Source: Terriglobia bacterium
Lineage (GTDB): Bacteria > Acidobacteriota > Terriglobia > JAIQFV01
Assembly (NCBI GenBank): GCA_020072965.1
Contig: JAIQFY010000037.1
Location: 1-51,425, forward strand
Reading direction: 5' to 3'
Length of the DNA stretch: 51,425 bases
The notes under the pieces were generated by a model that did not search any database, was not told the DNA's origin, and was given only the letters and a program-made list of their open reading frames with translations. The translations under genes were made by a program, and so were the position numbers. This document shows positions 8,133 to 16,914 of the stretch, in pieces; positions within the stretch are counted from its first letter, which is position 1, and each line of letters opens with the position of its first letter.

Positions 8133-11100
8133 CTACTTGTTGTGATGCCTCTCCTTGAACTCCCTGAACGATTCCAGCGTGCCGGTAGCCGAAGAAAGCT
8201 TCTCTGCCGCTCTCTGATTAGCAGTTTCTCCACAGACTGGGGTAAATGGACAATACGTGCAATCCTCAGAATTGGTGGTTCGAGGGAAGAGTCGGTGTTG
8301 CAGCAATTGGGCACTAAGCATCAGCCAATTTTGCGATTCACTCAGCAAGTCCGACAGGTCTTTTTCAAATCGGCGTTCGAGGTCTCCTCCCGTCTTGGCA
8401 TACACATAGGCCACCCCAGCAATCTTCTTTCCTGCAAATGCTGCATCGGCTTCGAGGGCGCGAGCATAAACCGCCAGTTGGGTGTCGAGCCGGGGGATGG
8501 GCTGGCTTTCATCTCCAACACGCGGATGTGACCTACCGCTCTTGAGGTCACGGATAAACAATCCATTGGGCTGTTCATCAATCCGGTCAATAAACCCCCG
8601 GAAATAGACCTTCGGATTAAGGCCCAGGGGGATGGGCAGGGGATACCCGAAGCCCTGTTCGGCCGCGATGAACCGGCTGGGTGTGGGCCAGTGTTCCCAA
8701 TCCCAGCGCAGCACGCGGACAATATCGAGCTGAAGTTGTCTTTGCTTCCGCTCCCGAAGAGCGGCGCCGATCAACGGATATTCGTCCAGGAACTCGTTGA
8801 ATTCATCCAAGGCAATCTCTTTCGCCGATCCGAGCCACTTTTTCAGATCACCCTTGCGCGCCGAAAAATCCGTCCCGTTTTCCTTCAGAAACCTTTCCAC
8901 AACGCGGTGCAGAAGTGAACCGTAAGCGAGGGCATCGATCTCCATTCCCATGGGCGGTTCGTTTGGCTCTTCCCAACCCAGAACACACTCCAGCAGGAAC
9001 CGATGAGGGCACTCGATCAGTTTCAGCAGGCGGGTGGCAGACAACGGATGCTTGGGATCAATCCCCAGGTCAAAGGGCATTAACAATCCCTCCCCAAGGA
9101 TGCCATCAAGGATGGAGAACTGATTTGTCTCGGCGGCAAGAATTAATTCTCGCATTCTTTTCTGCTCAGCCACCCACGAACCATGAACGGGAGAATTGTG
9201 AATTTCGGCAACCGCCTGCTGTGACATCGATGGACCAATCCCGGCCAGTTTCATGCCGTCGGGTCGCGATTGTCGCCCAGGCTGAAGGTAGGCACTTCGA
9301 AAGACAGATAGGGTAGGAGTCGGGCCGTCTTTGAAAGAGTGTCGCCATAGGGCCGCTGCTGCTTCAAGGAGTACCCCCGAAGGCTCGCGAGTCTGTCGAT
9401 CCAGCGTCTCACGGGGAGCGCTCAACGCCACCTCCTTTTGGACTCCCCGGATGGTCCGGTGAAACGCGTGCAGGTCGGACAGGGCGCGATCCGCGCCCCG
9501 GGGCAAAGCCCGCTGACCTTCAAATAACCCGGCTTCTATTTGGTCGCGATCTAAATCCGGAAGAATGGCATCCTCGTGAGGTGCAGAGGGAAGTTCCCCT
9601 TCGGAGAGTCCAATAAAACGGACGGCATCAAAGGTCAGACCGACGGCGCTCCGGATAGTTCCGATGTAGAGGCGGGGCTGGCCAAAACGAGCAGTGGGAA
9701 CGCGCAATCCATCAAGCCCATCTTGGATCGCGCGGAGGGCGTCATCGCCTCTCAGATCCTCGACCAGCCAGCTACGCATCAAAGTCTGAATCGACGCCTT
9801 CAAGTGTGATAGAAAAACAAAAAAATCAGGAAAGTGGAGGAACCATTCGTTGCAAAACTTTTCCACCGACTGCCACAATGTCTCCAGGGACTCGTTGCTC
9901 TGGACCTGGTGGCAGAGTCTCTCCAGGGCCCGAACCGCCGGAAGAATCAATTGAATCTTTTGAAGCTGACGCCGCAGGGGCTCGATGCCGCGAGGAAAGG
10001 TCGGAATCCCCGGATCCACAACGTTCTTTCCCTTTTCGATGATATGCTGAAGGGTCGTAATGCGCCGCTCGAGAGCAGGGCGCCATTCACGATATCCTTC
10101 CGGGTGTGCGCGCGAGCCGCCCAAGGTTCCACAGCTGTACACAACTTCACAGGCATCGGTACGATTGATCCGCTCTTCTTCCCCTTCGGAACGTTGGATT
10201 CCAAGGGTGGGAAGGAGATTGACCAACTCCTCGGCGGTCAATCGAAACTCGAGTGTTCGCAGGAGAGCCCCGATCTTAGCGCCCGTCGGCATCATTTTTG
10301 CCGGCAACCCGCCAGCCACATAAACGGGCGCATGAGCTTCCGGTTCAGACCTCGATTCTTCGCCCCCCGGCCAGTCGAGACGGTTCAGCCGCTCGACCAG
10401 CATCCCCGCCAGCGGATCCAGGGAGGGCAGGAGGACTGCAATACGTTCGAGGGGTGTACGGTGTTCAAAGACCTTCTCGGCCACCCATCTGACCGCGACC
10501 GCGAGCTCTTCTTCTATTCCGGAAGTGACTTCGAGATGCACTGTCCCGTCCACCTTTTGTGATCGGGCTCGAGCAGGAGCCGCCAGTTTTTGGGGAGACT
10601 GGAAAAGGAAAGCGCGAAGAACATCGAGCTCCGATTTTCCATCCCCGAGAATCGTTTCATTGTTGAGCTCACCACCCAGGAGGCCTGAAATATACTGCAG
10701 GCGATCAGCGAACTCGCGCCGATCCGGGAGGGCGGGGATATAAAACACCTGCAGACCGGGAATTGATGCGAAAAATCTGGCTTCCACGTTTGTCGGATCG
10801 CCACAGAGGACAAGGACCCCCGGCCCGGGATAGGAGAACGCGCTCGGGAATTCCCGGAGAGAGTGCCCGGCCTCTTGAAGAATTCGGGCAGACGTCCAGG
10901 CGGGTGGCACGTCGGACAAAAACTTTTCATCGACCGCGGCCCAGAGGGTCGCCAGGTCATGAAAGCGTTTCTCTGAGATGCCTCCTTTTTTAATGGTCAG
11001 TTCACGGAGGTCTTTGGCGCTGAGGCCGGAGCCTTCCAGTTCTGCAATGGTGTTGGAGATCGCATGTGAGTACCCGGGGCCGGTTCGAAGCTGGCTGAGG

Positions 11101-11432
11101 TCAAAGTATTCGAGCCGGCCCTCGATGACCCTCGACTCGATCAGAGCCTGGAGCCCGAGCGCGCGAGCGGTTTGAGAACACCGCTGAAAAGCGACTCCCC
11201 CTTTTAAAAGAATATCTTCAGCCAATTCGATGGGAGTGAAAAATCGGGCTCCGGCGAGCCTCCCCTTGCCGGTAAGATCACGCCGCAAGGAAGATGCTAT
11301 CCGCGAGGAGGGCACGATGATGGTCGAAGCGGGAAGCGGACTGGCGGCCGGGAGAATTTTCTTGAGGGCGGCAGCAAGCTCGGTAGGTTCAACTCGGGTT
11401 GCTTTCATTCGAGCGTCCGCGGGGGAGTTCAA
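8133..11432 (-). CDS. addB: AddB-like PD-(D/E)XK nuclease subunit with iron-sulfur cysteines
   Basis: 1099 residues. The C-terminal nuclease has LLHRVVERFL, FRGFIDRID and IRDLKSG, and is framed by the four cysteines of the AddB iron-sulfur staple: C808 in LIECPHRF, then CTYCPFTPVC (C1058, C1061, C1067). The middle has degenerate UvrD-like blocks such as VRFIGLSEGELPSAPHEDAI. The N-terminus reads STIIVPSSRIASSLRRDL and lacks a GxGKT Walker A, so this subunit is probably not an ATP-driven motor, as in proteobacterial-type AddB. Start: TTG 11432 or ATG 11408; neither has a good ribosome binding site. A dispersed repeat begins only about 10 bases upstream of the TTG, so its promoter must lie in or beyond the repeat. 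Confidence 0.88.
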   Translation of the reverse strand: MNSPADARMKATRVEPTELAAALKKILPAASPLPASTIIVPSSRIASSLRRDLTGKGRLAGARFFTPIELAEDILLKGGVAFQRCSQTARALGLQALIESRVIEGRLEYFDLSQLRTGPGYSHAISNTIAELEGSGLSAKDLRELTIKKGGISEKRFHDLATLWAAVDEKFLSDVPPAWTSARILQEAGHSLREFPSAFSYPGPGVLVLCGDPTNVEARFFASIPGLQVFYIPALPDRREFADRLQYISGLLGGELNNETILGDGKSELDVLRAFLFQSPQKLAAPARARSQKVDGTVHLEVTSGIEEELAVAVRWVAEKVFEHRTPLERIAVLLPSLDPLAGMLVERLNRLDWPGGEESRSEPEAHAPVYVAGGLPAKMMPTGAKIGALLRTLEFRLTAEELVNLLPTLGIQRSEGEEERINRTDACEVVYSCGTLGGSRAHPEGYREWRPALERRITTLQHIIEKGKNVVDPGIPTFPRGIEPLRRQLQKIQLILPAVRALERLCHQVQSNESLETLWQSVEKFCNEWFLHFPDFFVFLSHLKASIQTLMRSWLVEDLRGDDALRAIQDGLDGLRVPTARFGQPRLYIGTIRSAVGLTFDAVRFIGLSEGELPSAPHEDAILPDLDRDQIEAGLFEGQRALPRGADRALSDLHAFHRTIRGVQKEVALSAPRETLDRQTREPSGVLLEAAAALWRHSFKDGPTPTLSVFRSAYLQPGRQSRPDGMKLAGIGPSMSQQAVAEIHNSPVHGSWVAEQKRMRELILAAETNQFSILDGILGEGLLMPFDLGIDPKHPLSATRLLKLIECPHRFLLECVLGWEEPNEPPMGMEIDALAYGSLLHRVVERFLKENGTDFSARKGDLKKWLGSAKEIALDEFNEFLDEYPLIGAALRERKQRQLQLDIVRVLRWDWEHWPTPSRFIAAEQGFGYPLPIPLGLNPKVYFRGFIDRIDEQPNGLFIRDLKSGRSHPRVGDESQPIPRLDTQLAVYARALEADAAFAGKKIAGVAYVYAKTGGDLERRFEKDLSDLLSESQNWLMLSAQLLQHRLFPRTTNSEDCTYCPFTPVCGETANQRAAEKLSSATGTLESFREFKERHHNK

Positions 11433-11442
11433 AGTGGAGAAG

Positions 11443-11673
11443 CAGTTCTCAGTTCCCAGTTGCCAGAGGGGACTAGAAGCAGAAGTCGGAAGTCAGAAAT
11501 CAGAGGTCAAAGACTGCAAGCAAAAAAGACGACACCCCGGATTGTGGTTCTCTATACCAGCCCACGGGACTCGTCGCTCTGTTTCTGCGTGTCTGGGAAT
11601 CTTGATACGGGATCACATCCCTCCACCTCTCCCCGCTGACATCTAGCAACTGGGAACTGAGAACTGGCAACTG
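11443..11673. repeat. Dispersed imperfect inverted-repeat element, copy 2
   Basis: 231 bp, same architecture and orientation as the element at 894-1137. The left end is CAGTTCTCAGTTCCCAGTTG, the right end is AACTGGGAACTGAGAACTGG followed by CAACTG, i.e. inverted copies of each other. The centre carries GAAGTCGGAAGTCAGAAATC and CTCTGTTTCTGCGTGTCTGG, comparable with TGTGTTTCCGCTTATCCGG in copy 1. It abuts the 5' end of addB. Confidence 0.75.
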
Positions 11674-12394
11674 AAAACTTCTTTTCCGATTAGCGGCAAT
11701 CCCATCGACGCTGGATCCAGCTTGCCACATTCGATATTGATCAAGAAAAGAGAATGACACCGCCGTAGACTTAAGAAAGACATCTTTCTCAAACTCAGAA
11801 TCTACGAGATCAGCAATAACATGGTGATCTCGCGCAGGATTCCCGCAAGGGATTCGTAGAGTGCAGGCGCTAGCCTTTTTGCCTTATACACTGGCTTGGA
11901 AGACGCAGTCAATTGAATTTCGGCAATTCACTCCTCGTCTTTCAAATCCCGGGGAAAAGCGAATAGTGGAGTATCTGGGGGATTGGACAATGACATTGGA
12001 CAACCCGGGGACGGTTGGGCGACCTCCGCTCAATTGTCCAATGACGATTCTGCTGTACAGCTTTCCAAACTCCATCTGTGCTACAATGAATCGCGGTTAA
12101 AAGGTCTACGATGCATTTCTGTCGTGTCAGGGTACAGTTTTACCTCCTGAGAAATTCACTCTTTCAAAAAATGAGAGGGTTTGCAGCCCAATCTAGCCTC
12201 CCAGTCTGACGCCATCACCTTCACCTAAGAACCCTCGGTTGGGCTCAAGGAGCCATCTCGCTTCTGGATACAACTTCGAAATGCATGACACACTTACCTC
12301 CTGAGCCAATTTTCTTTCGCCGAATTTGACCCCCTGGATTAGTCCAAGGGACTACAATTGTTGGCTCGAGACTGGGCCTCGTGGATGAGCATTC
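11674..12394. other. Long intergenic gap between addB and the PAS gene (divergent)
   Basis: About 720 bases with no supported gene. It should contain the promoters of both addB and the PAS sensor. A hairpin-forming pair ATTGGACAA (near 11995) and TTGTCCAAT (near 12034) is visible, and two short copies of TTACCTCCTGA lie at about 12139 and 12294. Short open frames here have neither ribosome binding sites nor known motifs. Confidence 0.5.
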
Positions 12395-13690
12395 ATGACT
12401 GAGGAAATGAGAGCGCGCAAGAACTTTAAGGACGACATCCTGAGGGAACAAGTACGCCTGACCTTTCAACATCTGCCCACGATGCAGCTGGCCTCATTCG
12501 TGGTGGCCCTCGTCATCTCCTATCTCGTCCGTGGGATCGTCCCTCATGCAAACATTTGGGATTGGCTCTTGATGATTGTGCTGGTAGTAGCCAGCCGGAT
12601 CGTACTCTATTATCGATTTCGGAAACTGTGGGAGGGGCCGTTTGCGGGGGAGTACTGGAAGAATCTCTACGTGATTTTAGCCGTTGTTTCAGGCTTTGTC
12701 TGGGGCCTATCCGCTTTTATAATCTTCCCGGCTCATAATCTGGAATATATATCCCTTTTTGTGCTTGTAATCGCCAGCCTTTCGGCAGCCACGACCATCT
12801 CCCACTCGGCCAGTCGATTTGCTCCCGCAGCATGGGCCATTCCAGCGTTGCTGTTCTATGCCATCCGTTGCCTGATGGAAGGGGGGGAGCCTGAATACAC
12901 CATTGCCTTTCTCATCATTGTTTATCTGATAACGATTCTACGCTTTTCATTCACACAGAATAGAATCATCACGGCGGCCATCTCTTTGAGGTTTGAAAAC
13001 CTGGGGCTGCTTGAGGAGGTGAAAAAGGCAAATGAAATCCTCAGCCAGGACAACACCGAGCGCAAGCGCGCAGCGGAAACCACCTCCCGTTTGGCAGCCA
13101 TTGTCGAATCCTCTGATGATGCCATTATTGGGAAGACGCTGGAAGGAATCATTACAAGCTGGAACGTCGGAGCTGAGAGGCTTTATGGCTATGCCAAAGA
13201 AGAAGCGGTAGGCCGCCCGTTCTCTTTTATTATTCCCCCCGGATTTCCGGATGATCTGTCCATGATTCTCGATAAGATCAGGCAGGGGAATCGGGTCGAC
13301 CACTATGAAACCGTTCGGAAAAGGAAGGACGGGACTGTGGTGAACGTCTCCTTATCCGTATCTCCCATCAGGGATTCCTCCGGAAGGACGATAGGAGCCT
13401 CTGCGATTGCACACGACATTACAGAACGCAAAAGAGCCGAAGAAGAACGGGAGAAATTGATCGGAGAGCTCCGGGAAGCCCTTTCCAAGGTCAAGACCCT
13501 GAGCGGCCTGCTTCCCATTTGTTCATCCTGCAAGAAGATAAGAGATGACCGGGGGTATTGGAATCAGATCGAAGGGTATATCAGGAGCCACGCTGAAGTG
13601 GAATTCAGTCACGGGATCTGTCCGGATTGCATGAAGAAGCTTTATTCAGATTTCCAGGGGGGGGGGTTGAAGGGAAATAGTCTCTTCTGA
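12395..13690 (+). CDS. Orphan membrane PAS-domain sensor with C-terminal CxxC-CxxC domain
   Basis: 431 residues. Six hydrophobic helices fill residues 28-187 (about 28-50, 54-73, 86-111, 116-135, 143-160, 169-187), a MASE-like sensory membrane region. A coiled-coil stretch (about 195-225) leads to one PAS domain (about 228-345) with SRLAAIVESSDDAIIGK at its start, TSWNVGAERLYGY in the middle, and HDITERKRAEEER at its end. The C-terminal module reads LSGLLPICSSCKKIRDD, GYWNQIEGYI, then HGICPDCMKKLY, so C376/C379 and C409/C412 can form a zinc ribbon or redox pair. I know this module as a recurrent tail of PAS proteins in several phyla but not its function. There is no kinase, GGDEF, EAL or DNA-binding domain, so output is unknown. 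A Rho-independent terminator follows. Confidence 0.85.
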   Translation: MTEEMRARKNFKDDILREQVRLTFQHLPTMQLASFVVALVISYLVRGIVPHANIWDWLLMIVLVVASRIVLYYRFRKLWEGPFAGEYWKNLYVILAVVSGFVWGLSAFIIFPAHNLEYISLFVLVIASLSAATTISHSASRFAPAAWAIPALLFYAIRCLMEGGEPEYTIAFLIIVYLITILRFSFTQNRIITAAISLRFENLGLLEEVKKANEILSQDNTERKRAAETTSRLAAIVESSDDAIIGKTLEGIITSWNVGAERLYGYAKEEAVGRPFSFIIPPGFPDDLSMILDKIRQGNRVDHYETVRKRKDGTVVNVSLSVSPIRDSSGRTIGASAIAHDITERKRAEEEREKLIGELREALSKVKTLSGLLPICSSCKKIRDDRGYWNQIEGYIRSHAEVEFSHGICPDCMKKLYSDFQGGGLKGNSLF

Positions 13691-13797
13691 GACAGAATAA
13701 ACTGTGGTCACATCAGGACGTCCGGCGCTTCTTCGTGGATCCACCCGGGCGGTGAAGATATCAGGGAAGTATTAAGTTTCTGCCGGAGGATTCTTTC

Positions 13798-13826
13798 GCC
13801 CCGCAAGCGGGGCTCTTTCATTTTTT
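13798..13826 (+). terminator. Rho-independent terminator of the PAS gene
   Basis: GCCCCGCAAGCGGGGC at 13798-13813 is a perfect 7-bp stem with a 2-base loop, followed by TCTTTCATTTTTT. It lies about 108 bases after the PAS gene stop. Confidence 0.8.
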
Positions 13827-13836
13827 CTCATCGCCA

Positions 13837-13887
13837 CCCCACCCTCGCTCCGTCCCGCACAGAACGCGGGACGGAGCGAGGGTGGGG
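13837..13887. terminator. Perfect 22-bp hairpin between convergent genes, possible bidirectional terminator
   Basis: The arms at 13837-13858 and 13866-13887 are perfect reverse complements of 22 bases (left arm starts CCCCACCCTCGCTCC) with a 7-base loop ACAGAAC. It sits between the PAS gene on the plus strand and uxaC on the minus strand. There is no strong T-run directly after it, so it could also be a repeat of the GGGGCTAC type, since the right arm runs into GGGGCTACATTC. Confidence 0.6.
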
Positions 13888-13955
13888 CTACATTCTGAGA
13901 GCCCTACGGGCCTGAACTGACTCTTTTCCCCATTCTGTCCCATGCGCCGCATGCT

Positions 13956-15404
13956 TCACTGTGCCCGGACTGCATACACCGGATGAGTCGCGGCACGATC
14001 TTCCATCGGAAGACCCAGAAACTGATGGGCATTGCCATAGCATATGTTCTGTACCATCTGTCCAATCATCGCCTCGTCATCAGGTAACTCGCCTCTTTCA
14101 ATTTCGGTGCCCAGGAGGTTGCACAGGACACGGCGAAAGTACTCATGCCGGGGATAGGACATGAAGGAGCGGGAGTCGGTAGTCATACCCACAAAACGAG
14201 AGAGCAATCCGACGTTTGACAGGGCATTGATCTGCCACTCGATCCCTTCCTTCTGATCGAGAAACCACCACCCACTGCCGAACTGGATCTTGCCTGCGAT
14301 TGACCCATCCTGAAAATTGCCGATCATCGTGGCAAACACGTAGTCGTCGGTAGGGTTCATGTTGTAGACAATGGTTTTCGGCAGGGCATTCTCCTGGTTC
14401 AATCGGTCCAGGTAAGCGCCCAGCGACTCGGCCTGCGGCCAGTCGCCAATGGAATCAAACCCGGTGTCCGGGCCGAGTTCGTGCATGCGGCGGGTATTGC
14501 AGTTGCGGCGCGCGCCGAGGTGTAATTGTTTGGTCCAACCCTTCTCGGCGTCGAGGTGTCCGAAATAGACCATCATGAAGGATGCGAACTGCGATTGTTC
14601 CTGCGGAGTGGCCGTCTGGCCGTTTCGGGCCCTGGTGAAAAGTTCCGTCGCGGTGTGCTCAGAGGGGAAATCGGCGTAACAGGTGCTCAGGCCGTGGTCC
14701 GAGAGCCGGCCGCCCATCTGATGGAAATAATCGTGGCGCTGCCGCAATGCAGAAAGAAAATCGCTGAAACGCGCGATGTGTATGTTGCTGACGCTCTCCA
14801 GCCGATCGACCCAGGTGTTAAACGCCCCCGGCTGGCAGATGTTCATCGCCTTATCGGGACGAAACGCGGGGAAGACCCGTGTTTCCAGGGATGATGCCGC
14901 CATCTTCTTATGTGGTTCGAGATCATCGGTAGGATCGTCCGTTGTGCACAGCGCCTTCACATGGAACTTTTTGAGAATACCCTGAGCATGCAGCGGCCCG
15001 GTGGCCAGAAGCGCGTTGGCTCGTTCCCAAATACGGGGAGCGCTGTGCTCGTCCAGCATTTCATCGATTCCGAAGTATCGCTTCAACTCGAGATGCGTCC
15101 AGTGATAGAGCGGATTGCGAAGCGTCTGGGGCACCGTGCGGGCCCACGCCATGAATTTCTCGAACGGCGGCTCCTTGCCCGTGCAATAGCTTTCCGGCAC
15201 GCCGTTGGCGCGCATCGCTCGCCACTTGTAGTGGTCGCCTTCCAGCCAGATCTCGAACAGATCCTTGAACGCCCGATTCTCTGCAAGGTCCATCGCAGGG
15301 AGATGGCAGTGGTAATCAAAGATCGGTTCCTCGGCTGCATACTTGTGGTACAAACGACGAGCACTCTCGCTGTGCAAAAGAAAGTCTTCGTGGATGAAAG
15401 CCAT
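13956..15404 (-). CDS. uxaC: Glucuronate/galacturonate isomerase
   Basis: 482 residues, close to the family size (about 470). UxaC turns D-galacturonate into D-tagaturonate and D-glucuronate into D-fructuronate in the cytoplasm. The amidohydrolase-like fold starts with FDYHCHLPAMDLAENRAF (metal histidines in YHCHL), then GDHYKWRAMRANGV, ALCTTDDPTDDLEPHKK, the LGARRNCNTRRMHELGPDTG block, and GMTTDSRSFMSYPRHEYFRR near the C-terminus, all diagnostic. The open frame extends further upstream to 15734, but that part runs antisense-free through pdxB sequence with no family match; ATG 15404 has AAAGGA 6 bases upstream and matches the family N-terminus. Last gene of the eight-gene operon, 19 bases after pdxB. 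Confidence 0.96.
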   Translation of the reverse strand: MAFIHEDFLLHSESARRLYHKYAAEEPIFDYHCHLPAMDLAENRAFKDLFEIWLEGDHYKWRAMRANGVPESYCTGKEPPFEKFMAWARTVPQTLRNPLYHWTHLELKRYFGIDEMLDEHSAPRIWERANALLATGPLHAQGILKKFHVKALCTTDDPTDDLEPHKKMAASSLETRVFPAFRPDKAMNICQPGAFNTWVDRLESVSNIHIARFSDFLSALRQRHDYFHQMGGRLSDHGLSTCYADFPSEHTATELFTRARNGQTATPQEQSQFASFMMVYFGHLDAEKGWTKQLHLGARRNCNTRRMHELGPDTGFDSIGDWPQAESLGAYLDRLNQENALPKTIVYNMNPTDDYVFATMIGNFQDGSIAGKIQFGSGWWFLDQKEGIEWQINALSNVGLLSRFVGMTTDSRSFMSYPRHEYFRRVLCNLLGTEIERGELPDDEAMIGQMVQNICYGNAHQFLGLPMEDRAATHPVYAVRAQ

Positions 15405-15423
15405 AGGAGATCCTTTCAGGTAT

Positions 15424-16650
15424 TTATGTCTTTCCCGACAGGGCGGAGGGAGCCACCTTGACTCCCCCGGCCTGAGCGGGAAACCGCTGACGCCCGCTTC
15501 TCGCCGTGCTGCAGGGGAAACTGAGGCTCGACAGGGTCGATTCCAGTCTCGAGTATTCCGGAGGCAAGTCGACGGTGAAGCTGGAGAACTCGCGGCGATA
15601 GGGATATCCGGTCCGCAGACGGGTAAAGTGCGCGGCCTGCGCCTGCGGCGGGAGCGACAGGGTAACGCGCAGGCGCACGTCGTCCTCTTCGATGTTGTAG
15701 GCTCGCCGTACGATTCGATGGAGAGCGGTTTCATCGGAAAGCTGGGCGGTGTTCAGTTCGATGTGAGACGGTTCAGGCGAGCGGAGATACAGCGCCGGGT
15801 CCCAGGCGGATGAGAATCCGAAGTGCTGGCACACGGCTTCTCGCACCCTACCGACCGCTGCCATTTTCCCGTCCATTGAATAGCCGGCCACGTGGGCGGT
15901 CCCGATCGCGGCCAGGAGAAGAGCCTCGATATCAATGCCAGGCTCATTTTCCCAGACGTCGAGAAGCGCCGCCGACAGCCGGCCCTGCGTGAAGGCATGC
16001 TTCAAGGCTGTGGTCGACACAACCGGACCACGGGCGGTATTAAGCAGGACTGCTCCCTGCTTCATCCGGTCGAATTGCACTTGGTCAAGCAAATGGTAGG
16101 TGGGGTCGGGCCCGCCACGGGTCAAGGGCACATGCAAAGTAATAAAGTCGGCCTCCAGGATGGCATTCAAGGGGACAAACCGGGACTCGTCGGTCGTTCG
16201 AGCCAGCGGGGGATCGTTCTGAAGCACAATCATCCCCAGGGCCTCGGCCGCTCTGACCACCTTGCTCCCGACATTGCCCACACCGACTACTCCCAGCGTT
16301 TTGCCTCGAAGCGAAAGACTATTCCGCGATGCATAAGCGAGGAGGGCAGCAACCACGTATTCCTTAACCGAGTTGGAGTTGCAGCCGGGAGAGTTTGCAA
16401 ACGCGATCCGGCTGGAACGGAGGTAATCGGTATCGATATGGTCCGTGCCGGCGGTGGCCGAGCCCACAAACCGTACCGGGGTTCCGCGAAGCAGCTTCTC
16501 GTCCACGGGGATTTCACTGCGGACGATAAGGATATCTGCCTCGCGGACCCGCTGGTTTGTGATGAGCGGCGTGTCCAGCGCGGCAACTTCACCGAGCTCG
16601 CGGAATGCTTCTTTCACAAAGGGGATGTTTCTGTCAGCTAAGATTCTCAT
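15424..16650 (-). CDS. pdxB: 4-phosphoerythronate dehydrogenase
   Basis: 408 residues from ATG 16650 (an upstream ATG at 16686 is less likely: MRILADRNIPFV is the family N-terminus and AGGA lies nearby). PdxB oxidises 4-phospho-D-erythronate in pyridoxal-phosphate synthesis. The D-2-hydroxyacid dehydrogenase fold shows VGVGNVGSKVV (NAD site), NTARGPVV with the catalytic Arg, LDVWENEPGID with the Glu, and GTAHVAGYSMDGK with the His. The PdxB-specific C-terminal dimer domain is present (IVRRAYNIEEDDVRLR, then FTRLRTGYPYRREFSSFTV), which separates it from other hydroxyacid dehydrogenases. The last about 35 residues are an unusual extension. A PdxB in a uronate operon is odd; it may be a paralogue acting on a sugar acid. 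Confidence 0.88.
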   Translation of the reverse strand: MRILADRNIPFVKEAFRELGEVAALDTPLITNQRVREADILIVRSEIPVDEKLLRGTPVRFVGSATAGTDHIDTDYLRSSRIAFANSPGCNSNSVKEYVVAALLAYASRNSLSLRGKTLGVVGVGNVGSKVVRAAEALGMIVLQNDPPLARTTDESRFVPLNAILEADFITLHVPLTRGGPDPTYHLLDQVQFDRMKQGAVLLNTARGPVVSTTALKHAFTQGRLSAALLDVWENEPGIDIEALLLAAIGTAHVAGYSMDGKMAAVGRVREAVCQHFGFSSAWDPALYLRSPEPSHIELNTAQLSDETALHRIVRRAYNIEEDDVRLRVTLSLPPQAQAAHFTRLRTGYPYRREFSSFTVDLPPEYSRLESTLSSLSFPCSTARSGRQRFPAQAGGVKVAPSALSGKT

Positions 16651-16739
16651 GTCAGGTATCCTGAATGTCAGAACAAAAAGGGGCACGGGAGACCCGTCCC
16701 GGGCAGGACTGGGCGTTCATGTCCGAAGGCGCAGAAGAG

Positions 16740-16914
16740 CCCCCGGCGAGAAAAACACCTGCCGGGGCTACCAGAACAAGCCCGGAGCCCGGAGATTGTT
16801 CGCAGTCGTCTGACAAAGGCCCCCGCCATCGTCCGCCAGGGGCGGACTCAGCGGGGCTACCAGAGCAACCCCCCCCGCCATCGCAAAGAGCACTCAGCGG
16901 GGCTGCCAGAGCAC
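16740..16914. repeat. Cluster of GGGGCTACCAGAGC-type short repeats
   Basis: The 264-base gap between kdgK and pdxB contains three copies of a short unit: CCGGGGCTACCAGAAC (about 16763), GCGGGGCTACCAGAGC (about 16851) and GCGGGGCTGCCAGAGC (about 16898), the last ending at the kdgK stop codon. Complementary CCCCCGCCATCG segments precede two of them, so each unit can fold. The same family recurs at 26670-26900 (GCGAGGCTACCAAAAC, GCGAGGCTACCAGAGC). Function unknown; possibly transcript processing or a mobile short repeat. Confidence 0.65.

Noticed and set aside
11500-11760. Open frame of 86 residues on the minus strand
   Set aside because: It is inside the second copy of the same repeat element.
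15405-15734. N-terminal 110-residue extension of the uxaC frame
   Set aside because: It overlaps pdxB in another frame, is rich in Arg, Pro and Ser without family match, and the ATG at 15404 has its own ribosome binding site and fits the family N-terminus.
16740-16914. CRISPR-like array
   Set aside because: The units are only about 16 bases, imperfect, unevenly spaced and there are no cas genes; they match a dispersed repeat seen elsewhere in the window.
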